A DNA stretch of 56,757 nucleotides from an uncultured Clostridium sp. (GTDB taxonomy: Bacteria > Bacillota > Clostridia > TANB77 > CAG-508), in the NCBI GenBank assembly GCA_946495655.1, contig CAMMDS010000007.1, positions 1 to 56,757 of the forward strand, written 5' to 3'. Shown piece after piece: positions 47,114 through 55,907 of the stretch. The position numbers and the translations under genes are program-made. The notes under the pieces were generated by a model. That model was not told the DNA's origin. It was given only the letters and a program-made list of their open reading frames with translations, and made no database searches. Every line of letters starts with the position of its first letter. The first letter of the stretch is position 1.

Positions 47114-47422
47114 ATGGGAAGAAAATTTACAGAAATAGATGAAGAATTTATTTGCGAAAACTGTGGTGAGAAGGTAAAACCACTTGGATACTCATGTAGG
47201 AATCATTGCCCTAAATGTTTACACTCAAAGCATGTTGATGTAAATCCAGGAGACAGGGAAGAGACTTGTCATGGAATTTTAGAACCAATAAGTGTAGAGC
47301 TTGATAGTAAGAAAGGTTACGTCATTGTATTTAGGTGTAAAAAATGTGGGGCAATAAGAAGAAATAAAGCTGCTAAAGATGATAATATGGATTTAATAAT
47401 AAGTTTAACAGCTAGACATTAA
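47114..47422 (+). CDS. RNHCP domain protein
   Basis: A 102-residue zinc-ribbon-like protein with ICENCGEKVKPL, the namesake CRNHCPKCLHSKHVD and VFRCKKCGAIRRNKAA. Three Cys pairs suggest one or two zinc sites. The family is small and of unknown function. AAAAGGAGAG precedes ATG at 47114. Confidence 0.88.
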   Translation: MGRKFTEIDEEFICENCGEKVKPLGYSCRNHCPKCLHSKHVDVNPGDREETCHGILEPISVELDSKKGYVIVFRCKKCGAIRRNKAAKDDNMDLIISLTARH

Positions 47423-47426
47423 ATTT

Positions 47427-47463
47427 GAACAGAAAGGACACTCCTTTCTGTTCAAGTTTTTTA
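47427..47463 (+). terminator. Rho-independent terminator
   Basis: GAACAGAAAGGA pairs with TCCTTTCTGTTC, then AAGTTTTTTAT. Ends the rightward unit before the convergent U32 peptidase gene. Confidence 0.85.
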
Positions 47464-47465
47464 TT

Positions 47466-47613
47466 GTATAGGAAAAATCGACTTTTTATTTAATATTTTA
47501 GTATTTTAAACGATTTTTCCTATACAACAAGGTTAGGTTTCCTTGGGCTGTGCATATTCGCGAAGCGAAATGCACATGCGTGCGTCGAAAGCTTTGCTTT
47601 CGCTAACGCACAC
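47466..47613. repeat. Cluster of three hairpins in convergent gap
   Basis: GTATAGGAAAAATCG (47466-47480) pairs with CGATTTTTCCTATAC (47511-47525). Then TGTGCAT (47549) pairs with ATGCACA (to 47576) around a TTCGC/GCGAA stem. Then a GAAAGC/GCTTTC hairpin lies in GTGCG/CGCAC arms up to 47613. The last two are more GC-rich than the surroundings. They lie where two transcription units converge and may end the minus-strand transcript. Confidence 0.6.
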
Positions 47614-47618
47614 CTTTC

Positions 47619-50117
47619 TTATACTTCTCTATTTAAATTACCGTAAGTATAGTTTTTACCTTCTAATTTTTCGCCTTTATAACATGCTTCTATAATGGAA
47701 TTAGTTTCTTCTATGGTTTCATCTAATAAATCAATTCTAATTGAATTAATTTGTGTATCTACATGATTAATTGCAGTTGTTTTACTATTAAAGATAGTTG
47801 TTACTGTTTGAATATTATCTGGCAAAATTCTAAACTTAAATCCAAGTCGATCTCGTAAATAGTATTTGTTGTTTGTTAAGCTACATCTCATTTTACATTC
47901 AGGGTAGCATTTATTTGAAACTCCAAGCAAGCAATAATTCATTTTCATAACTGGTGTATTTCCATATACAACTAATTCCAAAGGAATATGTCCATTCAAA
48001 GTTGTGCATATATTGTTAATATCCTCTAGATTAAGTTCAGGAGAAAGAGTAATCTTACTAATTCCAAGACTTTTAAATGTATTTATACTAAAAGTGTTAA
48101 AGGTGTTTAAAGTGAAATTTCCTATAAAATCAAAGTCTTTTTGGTATTTTTCAAGTAAAACTAAATCGCCTAGACTTGAAATTATAAAACCGCAAATATT
48201 ATATTGATCTATTAAATCCTCTAAGCCATGTTTTATAATATTTTTGTAATTTGCTTTTATAATAGCCGGCATATAAATATATGTTTTGAAATTTGAAGTA
48301 ATTGTTTTTAATGCATTAATACAATCTTTTCTCATAAAATACCTTAAAGGAATATACACACAAGATATGTGTTTTTTAGATAGCTTACTATAATCAAGTT
48401 CTGGATTAATAATATTAAAATATACAGCTATATTTTTGGTGCTCTCAGATTGATTATCTAGAGACATGTTCTTATTTGAAAAACTAGATATATGTTTTGT
48501 ATAAATAGCATCTAATTTTTCTTCATCTAAATCTGTCTCTTGCTTATTTTTTGAAATTATCATGTTTTCTATTTTTGACAAAGCCATCCTTCTTAGTTCA
48601 TTTAAATCTTTTATGCTAGGTATAAACAAGTTATTATCCATATCTACATTTATTTCAGTAAATTCAAAAGGTGTATTATTAGTTTTCTTTAATTGTGATA
48701 AAATTCTTTCTTCAGCAATAGGATTATTTAAAGCAGTTTCTGGAATTATGGAAGATTGAATTTTAGTACTTATATTTTTATATAGAGAATCTTTTAAATT
48801 GTGAAGTGAAACTGCTATGGAAATTGGCTCACCTTCTTTTATACGTATATTACATTTTAGTGGCAATTTTATATTTTCACTGCTATATGAGTCATTAGCT
48901 TCATTAAGTTGCCTTTTACTAGATAATTTATATATTTTGTCTCCTATGTGAATATTTCCTTTCATTCTTCCAATAACCACTTTACTACCTATATTAGCAT
49001 TAGTTATATTAGCGGTATTTAGCATAAGTTCTGAAACAGTATATTTTGTATTTTCCTTTTCAAAACTAATAGTATCTCCAATAGCAATAGGTTCATTTAA
49101 TAAAAGCTTTATATGGCCCTTTATTTTATTATATCCTGCAACATTTCCAACATATAACCCCATATTGTTAGGCTTTTCTTTAAATACTAGATCATGATTA
49201 GGGTGATTTGATAAATGTCCAGAAGAAAAACCACCTCTATTAAAAATTTGTTTTAATGCTAGAACATCATTGTCGTCTATAATATAATCTTCGCCATTTA
49301 AAACTTTGTCTATATATTTTCTATAAATTTTTGTAACAACTGCTACATATTCTGGAGATTTAAGTCTACCTTCAATTTTAAAGCATTTAACTCCAGCATT
49401 AATTAATTTTGGAAGATATTCTAATGAACACAAATCTCTTGGGCTTATTAAATATCCCTTGTCAATTACGGAGTCTGTAATTTTGTTATTTGCCTTTTTT
49501 TCTTCAATTAATTCATATGGTAACCTACAAGGTTGTGCACATCTTCCACGATTTCCTGATCTGCCACCAACCATGCTAGAAAAGAAGCATTGACCTGAGT
49601 AAGATATACAAAGAGCTCCATGTATAAATGTTTCTATTTCTATATTTGAGTTATTACATATATATTCTATTTCTTGAATAGACAATTCTCTAGAAAGTAC
49701 AGCTCTTGAATATCCTAATTTTTCTAATTCTTGTACACCTTCTAAGTTGTGAATAGTCATCTGGGTGCTTGCATGAATAGGAAGATCTGGGAAAAGTTTC
49801 ATAAGGAATTTAGCAAGTCCAACATCTTGGACAATTAAAGCGTCAATGCCAAGTTCATATGCTTTTTTCGCAAGAAGGACGGCATCTTTAAATTCTCTAT
49901 CCTTTATGAGAATATTTAAGGTTAAATGTGTTCTTACATTTCGTAAAGCACAGTAATTTATAACTTTTTCAAGTTCATCATCATCAAAATTTGTTGCGGA
50001 AGCTCTTGCATTAAATAAGCTCGCACCGAAATATACGCTATTTGCGCCATTTTGAACTGCAGCTTTTAAACATTCAAAATCTCCTACTGGAGCTAAAAGT
50101 TCAATGTCTTTTCTCAT
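47619..50117 (-). CDS. U32 family peptidase / RlhA-like protein (DUF3656)
   Basis: An 832-residue protein of the U32 family. The N-terminal TIM-barrel-like domain has ELLAPVGDFECLKAAVQNGA, NSVYFGASLFNARA, HASTQMTIHN and the family signature EIETFIHGALCISYSGQCFF. Four Cys in GALCISYSGQCFFSS, RGRCAQPCRL form the likely Fe-S site. A DUF3656-like middle (about 380-510) and a second barrel-like part with CYPECKMRC near the C-terminus follow. Relatives act in rRNA or tRNA hydroxylation (RlhA, TrhP) or are called collagenase-like peptidases; hydroxylation is the more likely role. AAAGGATG precedes the start on the minus strand. Confidence 0.9.
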   Translation of the reverse strand: MRKDIELLAPVGDFECLKAAVQNGANSVYFGASLFNARASATNFDDDELEKVINYCALRNVRTHLTLNILIKDREFKDAVLLAKKAYELGIDALIVQDVGLAKFLMKLFPDLPIHASTQMTIHNLEGVQELEKLGYSRAVLSRELSIQEIEYICNNSNIEIETFIHGALCISYSGQCFFSSMVGGRSGNRGRCAQPCRLPYELIEEKKANNKITDSVIDKGYLISPRDLCSLEYLPKLINAGVKCFKIEGRLKSPEYVAVVTKIYRKYIDKVLNGEDYIIDDNDVLALKQIFNRGGFSSGHLSNHPNHDLVFKEKPNNMGLYVGNVAGYNKIKGHIKLLLNEPIAIGDTISFEKENTKYTVSELMLNTANITNANIGSKVVIGRMKGNIHIGDKIYKLSSKRQLNEANDSYSSENIKLPLKCNIRIKEGEPISIAVSLHNLKDSLYKNISTKIQSSIIPETALNNPIAEERILSQLKKTNNTPFEFTEINVDMDNNLFIPSIKDLNELRRMALSKIENMIISKNKQETDLDEEKLDAIYTKHISSFSNKNMSLDNQSESTKNIAVYFNIINPELDYSKLSKKHISCVYIPLRYFMRKDCINALKTITSNFKTYIYMPAIIKANYKNIIKHGLEDLIDQYNICGFIISSLGDLVLLEKYQKDFDFIGNFTLNTFNTFSINTFKSLGISKITLSPELNLEDINNICTTLNGHIPLELVVYGNTPVMKMNYCLLGVSNKCYPECKMRCSLTNNKYYLRDRLGFKFRILPDNIQTVTTIFNSKTTAINHVDTQINSIRIDLLDETIEETNSIIEACYKGEKLEGKNYTYGNLNREV

Positions 50118-50293
50118 TTTGATAAATCATCCTTTCTAATGTTTTGTATATTATAAGTAAAATACGTCAAAATTTCTCATTTTCCTACAATTTAATTATA
50201 TTATATAGAGTATAAAAAATCAAATTAAAATGTAACAAAAAAATCTTCTAAATCATATGTATATAATAAACAAGAAGAAAGGGGTTTTGAAGT

Positions 50294-50452
50294 ATGCAAG
50301 AAGAAGTAAGAAATTGTGGATGCGGATGTAACAACGGTGGATTCTTAGGTAATCTATTTGGCGGATGTGGCTGCGGAGACAATAGTATATTATTTTTCAT
50401 ATTAATATTTTTAATATTATTCTGCAACTGTGGCTGTGGATGCAATAGATAA
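50294..50452 (+). CDS. 52-residue Cys/Gly-rich membrane peptide
   Basis: ATG has AAGAAAGGGG upstream. The product has NCGCGCNNGG, GGCGCGDN, one hydrophobic helix (about residues 31-43) and CNCGCGCNR. The paired Cys-Gly repeats on both sides of the helix resemble small spore-coat or metal-binding peptides of Firmicutes, but this is only a resemblance. It has its own terminator, so it is probably a real single-gene unit. Confidence 0.65.
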   Translation: MQEEVRNCGCGCNNGGFLGNLFGGCGCGDNSILFFILIFLILFCNCGCGCNR

Positions 50453-50460
50453 GAAAACAT

Positions 50461-50505
50461 AGGGGGCTCAAGTAAAAAACTTAGCCCCTCTAATCTTTTT
50501 TTCTT
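50461..50505 (+). terminator. Rho-independent terminator
   Basis: AGGGGGCT...AGT pairs with ACTTAGCCCCT, followed by a T-rich tail (TCTTTTTTTCTTTT). Confidence 0.8.
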
Positions 50506-50524
50506 TTGATAGGTCCAAAATACC

Positions 50525-50553
50525 TTGACAAATGCCGACTATATTGATAATAT
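50525..50553 (+). promoter_or_regulatory. Predicted yqeG promoter
   Basis: TTGACA at 50525-50530 and TAATAT at 50548-50553, exactly 17 bases apart. This near-consensus site excludes the in-frame TTG at 50525 as the start of the downstream gene. Confidence 0.7.
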
Positions 50554-50578
50554 TATGGCTGAGAAAATAGGAGGACTA

Positions 50579-51085
50579 ATGATATATCCAAAAGAATATT
50601 TAAATAGTGTAAAAGATATTAGCATAGATTTATTAAATAAAAATAATATAAAAGGTTTAATTTTAGATGTAGATAATACATTAATTAGTCTTGATAAAAA
50701 GATGCCAGCAGGAATTTCAGAATGGGCTAAATCTATGAAAAACAGTGGGATAAAAATATGTATTTTATCTAATAGTAATAAGTTAGATAAAGTAGAATCA
50801 GTTGCAAAAATAATAGAAGTACCATATATTTTTTTTGGAAAGAAACCATTGAAATCTGGTTTTTTACGCGCTAAAAATTTATTAAAGTTAGAAAATGAAA
50901 ACATTGCAGTTGTAGGAGATCAAATTTTTACAGATGTTATAGGTGCAAATAGATGTAATATGTTTTCTATTCTAGTTAAACCTATAGAAGAAAAAGATTA
51001 TCTCATAACAAGAATAAAGAGACCAATAGAAAAAATAATAATTAAAATGTACGAGAAAAACAAAAGAAAAAAGAGTTTAAGATAA
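50579..51085 (+). CDS. YqeG family HAD phosphatase
   Basis: A 168-residue HAD-superfamily IIIA phosphatase. The nucleophile motif is GLILDVDNTLI, motif II is CILSNSNK and the late aspartates are in VVGDQIFTDVIGANRC. A basic tail ends in NKRKKSLR. ATG at 50579 follows GGAGG at 50570-50574 and lies downstream of the predicted promoter, which decides the start. The physiological substrate is not established for the family. Confidence 0.92.
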   Translation: MIYPKEYLNSVKDISIDLLNKNNIKGLILDVDNTLISLDKKMPAGISEWAKSMKNSGIKICILSNSNKLDKVESVAKIIEVPYIFFGKKPLKSGFLRAKNLLKLENENIAVVGDQIFTDVIGANRCNMFSILVKPIEEKDYLITRIKRPIEKIIIKMYEKNKRKKSLR

Positions 51086-51142
51086 AAAATAAGTAGTTAA
51101 AATATAGATTAATAAAAACAAAATAAAGCAGAAAAAATACTG

Positions 51143-51200
51143 AAACAAGAGATGTGTCCCTTTGTTCCAAAATTGAAACAAATTGTGCGTCCCCTTGTTC
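51143..51200. repeat. GGGACGCAC-type palindromic repeat
   Basis: An imperfect copy of the family at 25-84: GTGTCCCTTTGTTCC on the left, AATTGTGCGTCCCCTTGTTC on the right. It lies directly before the prepilin peptidase gene. Confidence 0.7.
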
Positions 51201-51219
51201 CAGGAACGGAGGAAGAAAG

Positions 51220-51960
51220 ATGTATATTAATGATTTACATATATTATACTATGTAGTAGTTGGTGTAATAGGATTATTTGTTGGACAGTTTATAGATTGG
51301 TGTAATTTAAGATTACCAGAATATAAAAAAAATTTTTCAAAAGACTTTTTTAAAGAATATTTAAAGAATTGTAAGCCAAAATATTTATTAATGGTAATAG
51401 TAGCAGTATTATATATAAGTTTACTTTATTTCAAAGGAATTTCAATAGATACTTTAAAATTTCTATTTTTAATACCAATGCTTATAATAGCATTTATGAT
51501 TGACTTTAAATTGCAAATAATACCAAATAGATTAACTTTAACAATATTTGAAACAGGTTTAGTATTTACTTTTGCAACTAGCTTGCTTAATGTAACCGCG
51601 GGAATAGATTTATTCATTGATAGTATTTTAGGAATGCTTGTTGGAGGAGGAATTTTCTTACTTATCACATTAATTGGAGGAGCTATTGCTGGAAAAGAGG
51701 CAATGGGATTTGGCGATGTAAAATTAATAGGAGCACTAGGACTTTTCTTTGGATGGATTAATATGATCCTTATATCAGTAATGGCATTCTTATTTGCAGC
51801 AATTGTAAGTATTATAATCCTTATAGCAAGAAGAAAGAAATTTAATGAATATATTCCTTTTGGACCATTTATTGTAGTAGCAAGTATTATACCAATGTAT
51901 ATAAACACACCAGAATTAATGTTAATTTTATTAAAAATCTTTTCACTAGGTACATACTAA
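51220..51960 (+). CDS. Prepilin peptidase (A24 family)
   Basis: A 246-residue polytopic aspartic protease that cleaves pilin leader peptides at the membrane. The first catalytic Asp is in AFMIDFKLQIIPNRLT (about residues 91-106) and the second in the family motif GFGDVKLIGALGLFFGW (about 166-182). It lacks the N-terminal Cys-rich methylase region of full GspO/PilD. ATG at 51220 has GGAGGAAG upstream. It is the probable processing enzyme for the MENASKAL pilins encoded 25 kb away; no other prepilin peptidase is in the window. Confidence 0.9.
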   Translation: MYINDLHILYYVVVGVIGLFVGQFIDWCNLRLPEYKKNFSKDFFKEYLKNCKPKYLLMVIVAVLYISLLYFKGISIDTLKFLFLIPMLIIAFMIDFKLQIIPNRLTLTIFETGLVFTFATSLLNVTAGIDLFIDSILGMLVGGGIFLLITLIGGAIAGKEAMGFGDVKLIGALGLFFGWINMILISVMAFLFAAIVSIIILIARRKKFNEYIPFGPFIVVASIIPMYINTPELMLILLKIFSLGTY

Positions 51961-52001
51961 TTAAATAGAGTAATATATGTAGGAACATAAGGGGGAGTTT
52001 T

Positions 52002-53069
52002 ATGAATCCTAAAATCAAATGGTTAAGAGATAAAATAAATATGGAAAATATGCAAGGAATGATAGTTTCAAATCCGGTTAATATCAGGTATCTTACTGGA
52101 ATTGAAGCTGAGGGAGTGCTTTTAATCACTAGAAAAGAAAATTTTTTCATAACTGATGGAAGATATTTAGAAGAAGTAAAATCAATTTTAACAATTAATG
52201 ATGGAATTATTGTTAATGATATTTCTACTATTTCTAGAGATGATTATGAAAATTTCTTTTTGTTTTGTGAAAACGTAGGATTTGAAGAAAACTATGTTAC
52301 TTATGCTACATATAAAAATTACATGGCAAAATATAAAATAAATAATTTTGAAGAAACAGAAAATTTAATAGAAAAGCAAAGAATGATAAAAGATGAAGAA
52401 GAGATAGGATTAATAGAAAAAGCATGCTATATAACTGATCTTTGTTTTAAACATTTATGTGAATATATAAAAATAGGAATGACAGAAAAAGAAATAGCAT
52501 TTGAAATAGAAAAATTTTTTAGAGAAAATGGAGCAGATGGATTAGCTTTTGAAACAATAGTTGCATCTGGAAAGAATTCATCTAAACCACATGCAGTACC
52601 AACTGATAAAAAAATTGAGGCAGGAGATGCAATAACCATTGATATGGGATGCAGATATAAGGGTTATTGTTCTGATATGACAAGAACTATATTTGCAGGA
52701 TATGTACCTGTTCAAGCTCAAAAAATTTATGATTTGGTGCTTAAAAATCAGTTACAGACATTAAATGAATATAAAGATGGAGCTAGTATTAGAATGGCAT
52801 CAAGAATGGTAGAAAATGATTTTAAATTAAATGGCTATGATTTAATACATAGTTTAGGACATGGTGTAGGATTAGATATTCATGAAATGCCATTTATTAA
52901 TGCTAAAAATGATAATGCATTGAAAACAAATATGGTTATAACAAATGAACCAGGAATTTATATACCAGGTGCTTTTGGGATTAGAATAGAAGATACTTGT
53001 TTAATTACAAAATCTGGATGTATAAATTTAACAAAATCGGATAAAAATTATATTATAGTGGATAAATAG
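52002..53069 (+). CDS. pepP: Xaa-Pro aminopeptidase (M24 family)
   Basis: A 355-residue cytoplasmic metallopeptidase that removes N-terminal residues before proline. The N-terminal creatinase-like domain covers about 1-125. The pita-bread domain has the metal ligands in ITIDMGCRYKGYCSDMTRT, HSLGHGVGLDIHE, TNEPGIYIPG and GIRIEDT. AAGGGGGAG precedes ATG. It is followed by efp, a frequent pairing in Firmicutes. YqhT-type enzymes fit equally. Confidence 0.93.
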   Translation: MNPKIKWLRDKINMENMQGMIVSNPVNIRYLTGIEAEGVLLITRKENFFITDGRYLEEVKSILTINDGIIVNDISTISRDDYENFFLFCENVGFEENYVTYATYKNYMAKYKINNFEETENLIEKQRMIKDEEEIGLIEKACYITDLCFKHLCEYIKIGMTEKEIAFEIEKFFRENGADGLAFETIVASGKNSSKPHAVPTDKKIEAGDAITIDMGCRYKGYCSDMTRTIFAGYVPVQAQKIYDLVLKNQLQTLNEYKDGASIRMASRMVENDFKLNGYDLIHSLGHGVGLDIHEMPFINAKNDNALKTNMVITNEPGIYIPGAFGIRIEDTCLITKSGCINLTKSDKNYIIVDK

Positions 53070-53073
53070 TTTA

Positions 53074-53155
53074 AAATCCGTTCCATCTTGCTGGCACATA
53101 TATTTTGTATTCTCCAGGTTTTCAAATAAAAAATATATGTGCCACGTGGAACTAC
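53074..53155. repeat. Hairpin element, family 2 copy B
   Basis: A near-identical copy of 6004-6085 lying between the pepP-like and efp genes. The GTTCCA/TGGAAC base and a GCACATATATTTT/AAAATATATGTGC stem are kept. One stem pair is swapped relative to copy A, and the apical loop differs. Confidence 0.7.
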
Positions 53156-53186
53156 TTTGATATAGGTTAAAAAAAGAAATTTATAC

Positions 53187-53215
53187 TTGATTTGGTAAAA
53201 AATATATGGTAAAAT
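53187..53215 (+). promoter_or_regulatory. Predicted efp promoter
   Basis: TTGATT at 53187-53192 and TAAAAT at 53210-53215, 17 bases apart, with TATGG before the -10 as at the cyclophilin and cdaA genes. Confidence 0.55.
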
Positions 53216-53255
53216 ATATGATGTTAAAATTATGTTAATTGAAAGGAGAATATAT

Positions 53256-53822
53256 ATGGCAGAAGTATATATGGCAGGAGATTTTAGAAACGGAACAACA
53301 TTTGAAATGGATGGAAATGTATTTAAAGTAGTTGAATTCCAACATGTAAAACCAGGAAAGGGAGCAGCATTTGTTAGAACAAAACTAAAAAATGTTATAA
53401 CAGGTGCAGTTTTAGAAAAAACATTTAATCCATCAGAAAAATTCCCAGGAGCAGAAATTGAAAAAAGAGAAATGCAATATTTATATAATGATGGTGGATT
53501 ATATTATTTTATGGATAATGAAACATATGAGCAATTACCACTTAATGCAGAACAAATAGGTGATGGTTTAAAATTCTTAAAAGAGAATATGAATGTAAAG
53601 ATATTATCTTTTAAAGGAAATGTATTCTCAGTAGAACCACCTATGTTTGTTGAATTAGAAGTTACATATACAGAACCAGGATTTGCTGGAAATACTACAA
53701 CTACATCAGGAAAACCAGCCACACTTGAAAATGGATATAAACTTACAGTTCCTTTGTTTGTAAATATTGGAGATGTTGTAAGAATAGATACTAGAACTGG
53801 TGAATATATGGAAAGAGTATAG
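53256..53822 (+). CDS. efp: Elongation factor P
   Basis: A 188-residue factor that relieves ribosome stalling at polyproline. Three beta-barrel domains; the tip-loop Lys is in [17 protein letters not shown] (about residues 28-44). [19 protein letters not shown] and [16 protein letters not shown] mark the C-terminal domain. ATG at 53256 follows GAAAGGAG; the upstream in-frame ATG lies before that site. Confidence 0.98.
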   Translation: MAEVYMAGDFRNGTTFEMDGNVFKVVEFQHVKPGKGAAFVRTKLKNVITGAVLEKTFNPSEKFPGAEIEKREMQYLYNDGGLYYFMDNETYEQLPLNAEQIGDGLKFLKENMNVKILSFKGNVFSVEPPMFVELEVTYTEPGFAGNTTTTSGKPATLENGYKLTVPLFVNIGDVVRIDTRTGEYMERV

Positions 53823-53838
53823 GAAGGAAGCTTTATTT

Positions 53839-54357
53839 ATGTCTGATATAAAAGGTAAATATAAAAAGATTTTAGAGGATTTGGAAAACAATATTAAAAA
53901 TCCAGAAGACTTAATTTATGCAAAAGAAAAGTTTATGGAATTAACATTAATTTTTATGGATATTATAGATAGATTGACAATCCTTACTGATGCTAGAATA
54001 AAAGAAATAGAGGATAGACAAGAGGAGATAAATAACAAGATAAGTAATGTTCAATCAATGGTGGATGAAATTGAAGGCGATATCTATGAAGAAGATGATA
54101 ATTACGAATTTGAAATTGTTTGTCCATACTGTAATTATGAATTTACAACTGATATAGCAGATGAAGAAAAAGAAGAGATAAAATGTCCAAAATGCAATAA
54201 TATAATTGAATTGGATTGGAATTCAGAAGAAGAATATTCTTGTGATGGAAATTGTTCACATTGCCATGGAGAAGAAGTGGCAGAGGAAGAACAAGAGTAT
54301 GAAACTAAAAAAGAAAACAAAAACGAAGAAAATGACAATGAAGACGAAGATATGTAA
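53839..54357 (+). CDS. Zinc-ribbon coiled-coil protein downstream of efp
   Basis: A 172-residue acidic protein. Residues 1-85 are helical and coiled-coil. A zinc ribbon follows (CPYCNYEFTTDIADEE and IKCPKCNNIIELD), then a CDGNCSHCHG motif, then a very acidic tail. It resembles the clostridial CD1247-type proteins often found next to efp; this is by recall. AGGAAGG lies 11 bases before ATG. Confidence 0.75.
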   Translation: MSDIKGKYKKILEDLENNIKNPEDLIYAKEKFMELTLIFMDIIDRLTILTDARIKEIEDRQEEINNKISNVQSMVDEIEGDIYEEDDNYEFEIVCPYCNYEFTTDIADEEKEEIKCPKCNNIIELDWNSEEEYSCDGNCSHCHGEEVAEEEQEYETKKENKNEENDNEDEDM

Positions 54358-54370
54358 TTATATATTTAGT

Positions 54371-54400
54371 AAAAAATCACTTCAAGCGAAGTGATTTTTT
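54371..54400. terminator. Bidirectional terminator
   Basis: AAAAAATCACTTC and GAAGTGATTTTTT form a perfect hairpin with A and T tracts on either side. It serves both the rightward efp unit and the convergent M23 gene. Confidence 0.9.
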
Positions 54401-54404
54401 AAGT

Positions 54405-55007
54405 TTATTGAAACAAACTTAAAGGATCTATATATTCTCCATTAATTCTAACACCAAAGTGTAAATGAGGACCAGTTGTTGCACCATTTGTTGGATTACC
54501 ATTTTCATCAAAATATTGATTTCCTTTTACTCCATATACATTTTTAGGACCAACATAACCTATAACTTGTCCTTGTGAGACATAGTCTCCAACCTTTACA
54601 ATATAATTTGGAGAAACATGGCAGTATGTAAACTTAATATTTCCAGATGTTAAGGTAATAGTGTATCCACCTCCACCTAAAAAGCTTGCAAAAGTTATTT
54701 GACCAGATGTAACCGCAATAAGTTTACTGCCTTCAGGAGCACCTATATCTAAACCAGAATGATATGATGAAGCACCAGCAGTTGGAGAAGTTCTATAACC
54801 AAAATATGAATTAATAGTTGTATAACCAGGAGATGGCCAAGCATAACCAGAAGAACTAATATCAATAATATAATTTTGATTTAAAGAAGTTGAGTATGAA
54901 TATAAAGAATCTGGGAACACTGGGATAAAAAACACAGAAATAAATATTAGCATAAATATAATAAAAATAAAAAAAGTTTTAAAAGGTACAGAAAAACTAT
55001 TAGACAT
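54405..55007 (-). CDS. M23 family metallopeptidase (LytM/SpoIIQ-like)
   Basis: A 200-residue exported endopeptidase of peptidoglycan cross-bridges. A membrane/signal helix covers residues 8-30. The M23 domain has SSYHSGLDIGAPEGSKLIA (first zinc His and Asp), KFTYCHVSPN and TGPHLHFGVRING, so all zinc ligands are present. It could be a sporulation-stage SpoIIQ-type protein or a general autolysin. Confidence 0.9.
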   Translation of the reverse strand: MSNSFSVPFKTFFIFIIFMLIFISVFFIPVFPDSLYSYSTSLNQNYIIDISSSGYAWPSPGYTTINSYFGYRTSPTAGASSYHSGLDIGAPEGSKLIAVTSGQITFASFLGGGGYTITLTSGNIKFTYCHVSPNYIVKVGDYVSQGQVIGYVGPKNVYGVKGNQYFDENGNPTNGATTGPHLHFGVRINGEYIDPLSLFQ

Positions 55008-55121
55008 ATGAATACCTCGCTTTCATATAAATAAATCTAATAGCCCCCGAAAAAATATATAATTAAAAATACATAATTTAATTCAAATATAAATATATCA
55101 TATCAAAAAATGTCTGAAATC

Positions 55122-55607
55122 TTATTTAACCTCTTTTTCATTATTAGAAGACTTAAATGCAAAAAATTTACTAATAAAGAAATTTAAAATGATAACAATA
55201 ATAGTAATTAAGCATTTACTAACTATGGTTGGTATTGGAAGATATTTAAACATTAAAGATCCACCAATAGATTCAATAAACATTGTAACTAGTCTACCTA
55301 AAATAAATTTACAGAATTCTATAAATTTTTCACCAAAACCTTCTGCTTGAGAATGGAAAACTAAATCTTTATTTGTAACATAAGCAAATAGAACTGCTAA
55401 AACTATTGCTATGTTATTTGCTAAATCATTTTCAATGTGGAAGAATGTTGTCATTATAAAGAATGAACCTATATTTATAAGAGTTGTTAGAACTCCAAAA
55501 ACGGCATATAAAATTATTTCCTTGGTTAGAAATTTTTCTACTAGTTTATTTTCTTTTAATTTTTTAAAAAATTTATTTTTAGATTTTTCTTCATTTATAT
55601 TTTTCAT
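55122..55607 (-). CDS. GtrA family membrane protein
   Basis: A 161-residue protein with four membrane helices and the GtrA pattern (YAVFGVLTTLINIGSFF near residues 33-49, YVTNKDLVF near 80, ISKFFAFKS at the end). GtrA proteins are thought to flip undecaprenyl-linked sugars. AAGGAAC precedes ATG on the minus strand. No glycosyltransferase partner is adjacent. Confidence 0.9.
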   Translation of the reverse strand: MKNINEEKSKNKFFKKLKENKLVEKFLTKEIILYAVFGVLTTLINIGSFFIMTTFFHIENDLANNIAIVLAVLFAYVTNKDLVFHSQAEGFGEKFIEFCKFILGRLVTMFIESIGGSLMFKYLPIPTIVSKCLITIIVIILNFFISKFFAFKSSNNEKEVK

Positions 55608-55679
55608 TTGATAGTTCCTTTTATCTATTTATTTTATATTAAAAAATGTACAATTATTTTGAATTGTACATCAATAGTC

Positions 55680-55755
55680 TGGCAGGGGTACTAAGATTCG
55701 AACTCAGACTTGTGGTTTTGGAGACCATCGTGCTAACCATTGACACTATACCCCT
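55680..55755 (-). tRNA. tRNA-Trp (CCA)
   Basis: A full cloverleaf can be drawn on the minus strand: acceptor AGGGGTA/TACCCCT, anticodon loop CTCCAAA (anticodon CCA, reads UGG), T loop TTCGAAT, discriminator G and encoded CCA. The terminal pair of the anticodon stem is A-C. Confidence 0.95.
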
Positions 55756-55772
55756 ATGAAACTTACTTTTAT

Positions 55773-55801
55773 ATATTAGCATAAAAAAGGAACTTATGCA
55801 A
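55773..55801 (-). promoter_or_regulatory. Predicted tRNA-Trp promoter
   Basis: On the minus strand TTGCAT (55796-55801) and TAATAT (55773-55778) are 17 bases apart, about 18 bases before the tRNA. Confidence 0.65.
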
Positions 55802-55907
55802 GTATTTAATTGAAAATTTGCAAAGAATATGATAAAATTAATATAGATTGGATTTTATCCATTTCTAGCTTTTAAGTATAATATTTTATCTTAAGGGGGA
55901 AAGAATC

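Noticed and set aside
47619-50117. Frameshift or CGG use in the minus-strand U32 gene
   Set aside because: All CCG strings on the plus strand within the gene are out of phase for CGG codons, and the reading frame is continuous.
50525-50578. TTG at 50525 as the yqeG start
   Set aside because: It coincides with a near-perfect -35 box, and ATG at 50579 has a proper ribosome site.
25-51200. GGGAC palindromes as a CRISPR array
   Set aside because: Copies are scattered singly between genes, with no regular spacers and no cas genes.
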